A DNA stretch of 6,709 nt. Origin: JAVKFF01 sp040226215 (GTDB lineage Bacteria; Pseudomonadota; Alphaproteobacteria; DSM-16000; Inquilinaceae). How positions within the stretch are numbered: the first letter of the stretch is position 1; every line of letters begins with the position of its first letter. Of this stretch, positions 5,185-6,709 are shown piece after piece. The stretch lies in NCBI GenBank assembly GCA_040226215.1, contig JAVKFF010000059.1, forward strand, positions 1 through 6,709, given 5' to 3'. Below the pieces are notes generated by a model. That model made no database searches. It saw nothing but the letters and a program-made list of their open reading frames with translations, and had not been told where the DNA came from. The position numbers and the translations under genes were made by a program.

Positions 5185-6060
5185 ATGTCCCGCATCACCA
5201 CCACCCGTTTCGCGCCGAGCCCGACCGGATTGCTGCATCTCGGCCACGCCTATTCCGCCCGCATCGGCTTCGACGCGGCGAGAGCCGATGGCGGCCGCTT
5301 CCTGGTGCGCATCGACGACATCGACGAGGCGCGCTGCCGGCCGGAATTCGAGGCGGCGATCTTCGCGGACCTGGCCTGGCTCGGCCTCGCCTGGGAGGAA
5401 CCGGTGCGCCGGGAGACCGATCACCTCGCCGACTACCGGGCGGCGCTCGCCCGCATCGAGGCGCTCGGCCTTCTCTATCCGTGCTTCTGCAGCCGCAAGG
5501 AGATCCGCGCCGAGATCGCGGCCATGGGCGGCGCTCCGCACGGACCGGAGGGACCGGTCTATCCCGGCACCTGCCGCGGCCTGGGCGATCATGAACGGCG
5601 CTCCCGTATCGCCGCCGGCGAGGCCTACGCGCTCAGGCTCGACGTCGCCGCGGCCTTGGCCCGCACCGGGCCGCTGTCCTGGCACGACAGGCAGGCCGGG
5701 TGGGTTGCGGCCGATCCGCTGGGTGGCGGCGACGTGGTGCTGGCCCGCAAGGAGGGACCGCCGGCGTACCACCTGGCCGTGGTGACCGACGACGCCGGCC
5801 AGGGCGTCACCCTGGTGACCCGGGGCCAGGACCTGTTCGCCAGCACCCATGTGCACCGCCTCTTGCAGGCGCTGCTCGACCTGCCGGTGCCGGACTATCT
5901 GCACCACCGGCTGATCACCGACGCGCGCGGCGAGCGGCTGGCCAAGCGGGCCGACGCCGTCGCCATCCGCGCCTTGCGCGAGCAGGGCCTGACGCCGGCC
6001 GCGGTCTGGGCGCTGGTGGGGCGAGAGGGGTTGGGGCTAGAGGGGCTGGATCAGCCCTGA
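5185..6060 (+). CDS. gluQ: Glutamyl-Q tRNA(Asp) synthetase (GluQRS)
   Basis: Predicted 291-residue cytoplasmic enzyme that activates glutamate and attaches it to queuosine at position 34 of tRNA-Asp. It is a GluRS paralogue lacking the anticodon-binding domain, and the length agrees with that. The class I signature appears as FAPSPTGLLHLGHA (9-22), with the HIGH-like HLGH at 18-21. The zinc site C100-x-C102 with Y126 and C130 is present, as usual in GluQRS. LARKEGPPAYHLAVVTDDA (186-204) and VTRGQDLFAST (211-221) are typical of the catalytic domain. The KMSKS-like loop is degenerate, LAKRADA (252-258), as in many GluQRS. The ATG at 5185 has only a weak ribosome site. The gene stands divergent from the esterase and its last 24 bases overlap the NUDIX gene tail to tail. 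Confidence 0.95.
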   Translation: MSRITTTRFAPSPTGLLHLGHAYSARIGFDAARADGGRFLVRIDDIDEARCRPEFEAAIFADLAWLGLAWEEPVRRETDHLADYRAALARIEALGLLYPCFCSRKEIRAEIAAMGGAPHGPEGPVYPGTCRGLGDHERRSRIAAGEAYALRLDVAAALARTGPLSWHDRQAGWVAADPLGGGDVVLARKEGPPAYHLAVVTDDAGQGVTLVTRGQDLFASTHVHRLLQALLDLPVPDYLHHRLITDARGERLAKRADAVAIRALREQGLTPAAVWALVGREGLGLEGLDQP

Positions 6061-6709
6061 GGCGATGGCGTCGTAGCCAGGCTCGTCCGGGTCGATCAGG
6101 CCGCGGCGCAGGGCGAAGTCGATGATGGTCAGCGGCACGTTGAACTTGAAGTCGTCGGTCTCCGCCACGCGCGCCAACACCTCGGCGACCGGCCACAGCG
6201 CGAAGCCGGCCACCTCGTCGGCGTCGGGCACGGGGCACACATCCGCCGGCATCTCGAGTTCGTAGAGGAAGAGCGTGTCGTTGCGGAAGCCCGTGGGCCA
6301 GCCGTCCTGGCGCAGCGTCAGGTCGAAACCGTAGCGCACCATGCCGACCGGCCGCGCCCGGCCGGCCAGCGCCGGGTCAAGCCCGGCCTCCTCCCCCGCC
6401 TCCTTGATCAGGTTGTCGCCAAGGCCGAGGCCGGCCGGCTGCCCGCCCGCCACCATGTTGTCGAGCTTGCCGGGGGCGATGCGCCGGTCGAAGCCGCGCC
6501 TGGCGATCCACATGCGCATCTCCTCCCCCCGCCCGACCAGGCCGTGCAGGTGGACGCCGAAGGCGGGAAAGCCGAACAGGACGAACAGCGCGCGGTCGGC
6601 GCGGGCCAGCACCGGCGCCCACCAGTGGCGGCGCAGCGCGAAGGTCTCGCCGCGCTGGCGAGGCGCCCAGCGCGCCTCGCGCAGCACCTCCTGGGCGCGG
6701 GCCAGCAGC
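6037..6709 (-). CDS. NUDIX hydrolase with DUF4743-type N-terminus (partial, 5' end outside window)
   Basis: About 223 C-terminal codons are visible; the frame is open to base 6709, so the true start lies beyond the right edge. A GTG at 6687 is in frame but probably internal, since relatives carry a longer N-terminal DUF4743 region. The visible part has the family-like stretches GVHLHGLVGRG, APGKLDNMVAGGQPAGL and TDDFKFNVPLTIIDFALRRG. The Nudix box lies around 6382-6447 and ends KEAGEEAGL, retaining the metal-binding glutamates. Lysine replaces the usual arginine, and leucine stands where the first glutamate of the consensus is expected. Relatives include NUDIX domains fused to thiamine pyrophosphokinase in fungi, and plant homologues, so a damaged thiamine-diphosphate-like substrate is possible but inferred. 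It overlaps gluQ at its 3' end. Confidence 0.88.
   Translation of the reverse strand, partial: LLARAQEVLREARWAPRQRGETFALRRHWWAPVLARADRALFVLFGFPAFGVHLHGLVGRGEEMRMWIARRGFDRRIAPGKLDNMVAGGQPAGLGLGDNLIKEAGEEAGLDPALAGRARPVGMVRYGFDLTLRQDGWPTGFRNDTLFLYELEMPADVCPVPDADEVAGFALWPVAEVLARVAETDDFKFNVPLTIIDFALRRGLIDPDEPGYDAIASGLIQPL

Overview
The window is a GC-rich stretch (about 70% G+C by eye) of what looks like an alphaproteobacterial chromosome, probably Rhodospirillales-like. The pointers are a COQ7-type ubiquinone hydroxylase, a GluQRS, a DUF4743-type NUDIX protein and the small conserved HNH protein typical of that class. Almost everything is ordinary housekeeping or metabolic content. I found no phage, plasmid, CRISPR or defence locus.

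Layout, left to right. Positions 1-549 are a gene-free, nested repeat array: 57-bp units (A) in tandem, joined to a 143-bp element (B) that recurs 235 bp further on. The array stops 19 bp from the 3' end of pncA (nicotinamidase, minus strand). Upstream of pncA on the same strand lies a complete tRNA-Leu(CAA) gene with a good sigma70-type promoter. Next comes a compact plus-strand cluster of a YqaA-type DedA membrane protein, dsbB and coq7, with gaps of 29 and 23 bp. It converges on a minus-strand HNH endonuclease gene and a minus-strand carboxylesterase/phospholipase gene. These two are separated by a relatively AT-rich intergenic stretch with an operator-like dyad. The esterase is divergent from gluQ (plus), whose 3' end overlaps by 24 bp the end of a minus-strand NUDIX gene cut by the right edge of the window.

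Functional links. DsbB passes electrons from periplasmic disulfide formation to ubiquinone, and COQ7 carries out a late ubiquinone-synthesis step, so that cluster makes biochemical sense together with a membrane (DedA) protein. PncA feeds NAD salvage. The tRNA-Leu and GluQRS (which glutamylates queuosine in tRNA-Asp) belong to translation. The esterase, HNH and NUDIX genes have clear folds but unknown physiological substrates.

The parts most worth a second look are the higher-order repeat array, the basic low-complexity N-terminal extension of COQ7, and the two intergenic dyads. All were read by eye from this sequence alone.
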